Below, piece after piece: positions 14,603 to 15,884 of a stretch of 15,884 bases of DNA. The stretch lies in NCBI GenBank assembly GCA_043731355.1, contig JAYTJE010000115.1:1-15884 (forward strand). Reading direction: 5' to 3'. Both the position numbers and the translations under genes were made by a program. The notes below the pieces were generated by a model. It was not told where the DNA came from, did no database searches, and saw only the letters and a list, made by a program, of their open reading frames with translations. Origin of the DNA: GWC2-56-14 sp043731355 (GTDB lineage Bacteria > Nitrospirota > UBA9217). Numbering within the stretch: position 1 is the first letter of the stretch; every line of letters starts with the position of its first letter.

Positions 14603-15673
14603 TTATAACGGCAATTTCCCCGACAACGTCTTTCCGTTTTTTGTTCCCCGCTGCTCATTGTTCGGTCCGGCAGCAGCTGCGGAGGTATCCGCCTGGTCCT
14701 GTTCCGGCACTTGGGCCTCCGCTTCCGCATAATTTGCCTTGCGGTACAGATAGCGATCGTGCATTTTATTAAAACCGGTCCAGCCGCCCTCAACGATATT
14801 TTCCTTCTGCAGCGTGGATTGAAAATTAGTGATCTTGGCAGAAAGGTCGTCAAGATAGTGAATGACCACCGCTTCCTGGATCTTGGGGCGCTTGGGCGAT
14901 CCGAACTCATACTCGCCATGGTGTGACAGCATGATATGCTTCAGCAGCATCGTGAGCTCCGCCGGGAACCCGGGGATCGTGCGGATCTTTTCAACCAGCA
15001 TCTCATAGCCCAGTGAGATATGACCGATAAGCCTTCCTTCGGTCGTATATTCGATGGATTTCCGAACAGACAGCTCGCGGACCTTGCCGATGTCATGGAG
15101 AAAAGCGCCTGCGGTAAGCAGGTCGCCGTCGATGGAAGGAAAATGCTTTGCCACGTCGCGCGACAAGGAGATCAGCTCCAGAAGATGCTCCAGCAGCCCG
15201 CCGACGAAATTATGATGCAGCGCCTTTGCCGCCGGTGTGCGCCTGAGCAGAGCCATGAAAGTCTGATCGCTCAAAAAGGAATTCATAAGCTGTTTCAGAT
15301 AGGGATTGGTGACGCCGGCTGCAGCGGCCTGGAGTTCCGCCACCATCTCATCGATATTGCGTTTCGAAGTCAGAAGAAAATTGGCGATATCGACGCGGGA
15401 ATCATCAACCTTCTCCAGGGTTTTCATCTTGATCTGCATGGAGCCCTGGTAGTTCGCCGCGATGCCCTTGATTTTTACAAAATCCTCGCGTTCAAACCTG
15501 CCGGCAACTTCATCGGCGTTGTCCCACAGCCTGCCGTCGATCTCGCCGGTCTTGTCGGAGAGCTTGATCGAAAGATAGGTGACCCCATTTTTGGCGGTTG
15601 AAACCTGTTTTGTCGTTGCCAGGTAAACTTCTTCCACCCAGTCGCCTTCTTTGAGAGATGCTATGGTCTGCAT
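14603..15673 (-). CDS. yhaM: YhaM/CBF1-type 3'-5' exoribonuclease (OB-fold plus HD domain)
   Basis: 356 residues; B. subtilis YhaM is somewhat shorter (~314). Residues about 1-90 form an OB fold for nucleic-acid binding (GVTYLSIKLSDKTGEIDGRLWD, shown as VTYLSIKLSDKTGEIDGRLW 31-50; ANYQGSMQIKM 73-83). The HD domain follows: HNFVGGLLEH (H154, H163), FLHDIGKVRE (H193, D194), LIGHISLGYE (H218), MLSHHGEYEFGSP (H251, H252) and HYLDDLSAK (D275, D276). This pattern is typical of YhaM. Known members degrade RNA and ssDNA 3'-5' using Mn2+. About 40 C-terminal residues, rich in Ala, Glu and Gln, look disordered. AAAGGA lies 4 nt before the ATG and a near-consensus promoter precedes it, so it is the first gene of yhaM-ftsY-zapA. 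The family call is firm; the substrate is inferred. Confidence 0.88.
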   Translation of the reverse strand: MQTIASLKEGDWVEEVYLATTKQVSTAKNGVTYLSIKLSDKTGEIDGRLWDNADEVAGRFEREDFVKIKGIAANYQGSMQIKMKTLEKVDDSRVDIANFLLTSKRNIDEMVAELQAAAAGVTNPYLKQLMNSFLSDQTFMALLRRTPAAKALHHNFVGGLLEHLLELISLSRDVAKHFPSIDGDLLTAGAFLHDIGKVRELSVRKSIEYTTEGRLIGHISLGYEMLVEKIRTIPGFPAELTMLLKHIMLSHHGEYEFGSPKRPKIQEAVVIHYLDDLSAKITNFQSTLQKENIVEGGWTGFNKMHDRYLYRKANYAEAEAQVPEQDQADTSAAAAGPNNEQRGTKNGKTLSGKLPL

Positions 15674-15702
15674 GTGTTCCTTTCTCTAAACTGCTGACGG
15701 CG

Positions 15703-15731
15703 ATAATAAACCATCCCTCCCGTGTTGTCAA
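15703..15731 (-). promoter_or_regulatory. Strong sigma-70-type promoter for yhaM-ftsY-zapA
   Basis: On the minus strand a perfect TTGACA (15731-15726), a 17-bp spacer and TATTAT (15708-15703). The start point should be about 15696, giving a leader of some 23 nt with AAAGGA before the ATG at 15673. Confidence 0.82.
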
Positions 15732-15840
15732 ACGGAAAGCGGCAAACGAGCAGTGCAGTTACGCCGAAAATGCGAACAATTGCAAACGCGGATTCAACTT
15801 CGAAGTGCAACTTTTGCAGGTGAATTTAGGTGGTGCGATG

Positions 15841-15849
15841 TGTTAGTAT
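15841..15849 (+). promoter_or_regulatory. Possible extended -10 element for a plus-strand gene beyond the window
   Basis: TGT followed by TAGTAT on the plus strand fits an extended -10 box; I see no good -35 at the proper distance. It points towards the Shine-Dalgarno site at 15875, so a divergent gene probably starts just outside the window. Confidence 0.4.
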
Positions 15850-15874
15850 TGGCGCCACTTAAACGAACAAGCAA

Positions 15875-15880
15875 AAGGAG
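15875..15880 (+). promoter_or_regulatory. Shine-Dalgarno site of a divergent gene starting beyond the window
   Basis: AAGGAG followed by CACA ends the window. A start codon would be expected within the next few bases. No part of the coding region is visible, so its product is unknown. Confidence 0.6.
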
Positions 15881-15884
15881 CACA

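Noticed and set aside
15814..15849. Classical -35/-10 or sigma-54 promoter for the divergent plus-strand gene
   Set aside because: TTGCAG lies more than 20 bp from the -10-like box and no GG-N10-GC sigma-54 pattern fits; only the extended -10 was kept.

Overview
The window is a compact, one-directional housekeeping region. All thirteen recognisable protein genes and one RNA gene lie on the minus strand, so transcription runs from high to low coordinates; only a gene just beyond the right edge appears to be on the plus strand. The content (ZapA, FtsY, 6S RNA, RNase Y, DXS/IspA, HD-GYP) and the moderately high GC fit a Gram-negative-type bacterium. The ispA-dxs-tlyA block, with RNase Y and YmdB nearby, makes me lean towards Nitrospirota or Desulfobacterota. 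That placement is inference from gene content, not a phylogenetic result. There is no phage, transposon or CRISPR signal.

Layout in transcription order. (1) 15884-15674: divergent intergenic region with a strong minus-strand promoter and the leader and Shine-Dalgarno site of an off-window plus-strand gene. (2) 15673-13307: yhaM-like 3'-5' exoribonuclease, ftsY (SRP receptor) and zapA (FtsZ-ring factor). (3) 13196-12970: a well-supported 6S RNA gene (ssrS) with its own promoter, just downstream of zapA as in many proteobacteria. (4) 12969-12549: about 420 bp without a convincing gene. (5) 12548-8780: rarA, rny (ATGA overlap) and ymdB. (6) 8719-3621: xseA, then two unusual genes (a HEAT-repeat protein and an HD-GYP phosphodiesterase-like protein), then xseB. 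(7) 3608-1: ispA, dxs and a truncated tlyA, with an intrinsic terminator between dxs and tlyA.

Two things stand out. First, the HEAT and HD-GYP proteins sit between the two exonuclease VII subunit genes, overlap by 23 bp, and share a homologous N-terminal domain of about 100 residues. The HD-GYP loop is one residue shorter than canonical. They look like a paired, undescribed signalling or scaffold module. Second, four gene junctions carry short tandem arrays built on exactly 7-bp units, from three different sequence families (CCGCAAT/CCGAAAT, CTGTTTA/CTGTCTA, TTGAATY/TTGAGTC). One abuts the xseA start codon and leaves it without a Shine-Dalgarno site; another creates an artefactual N-terminal extension of ftsY.

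Functionally the window mixes RNA metabolism (YhaM-like, RNase Y, YmdB, TlyA, 6S RNA), DNA repair and replication-fork maintenance (ExoVII, RarA), isoprenoid precursor supply (DXS, IspA) and cell division or membrane targeting (ZapA, FtsY). Promoter-like sequences at 15703-15731, 13168-13196, 7438-7466 and 3877-3906 divide it into at least four transcription units.
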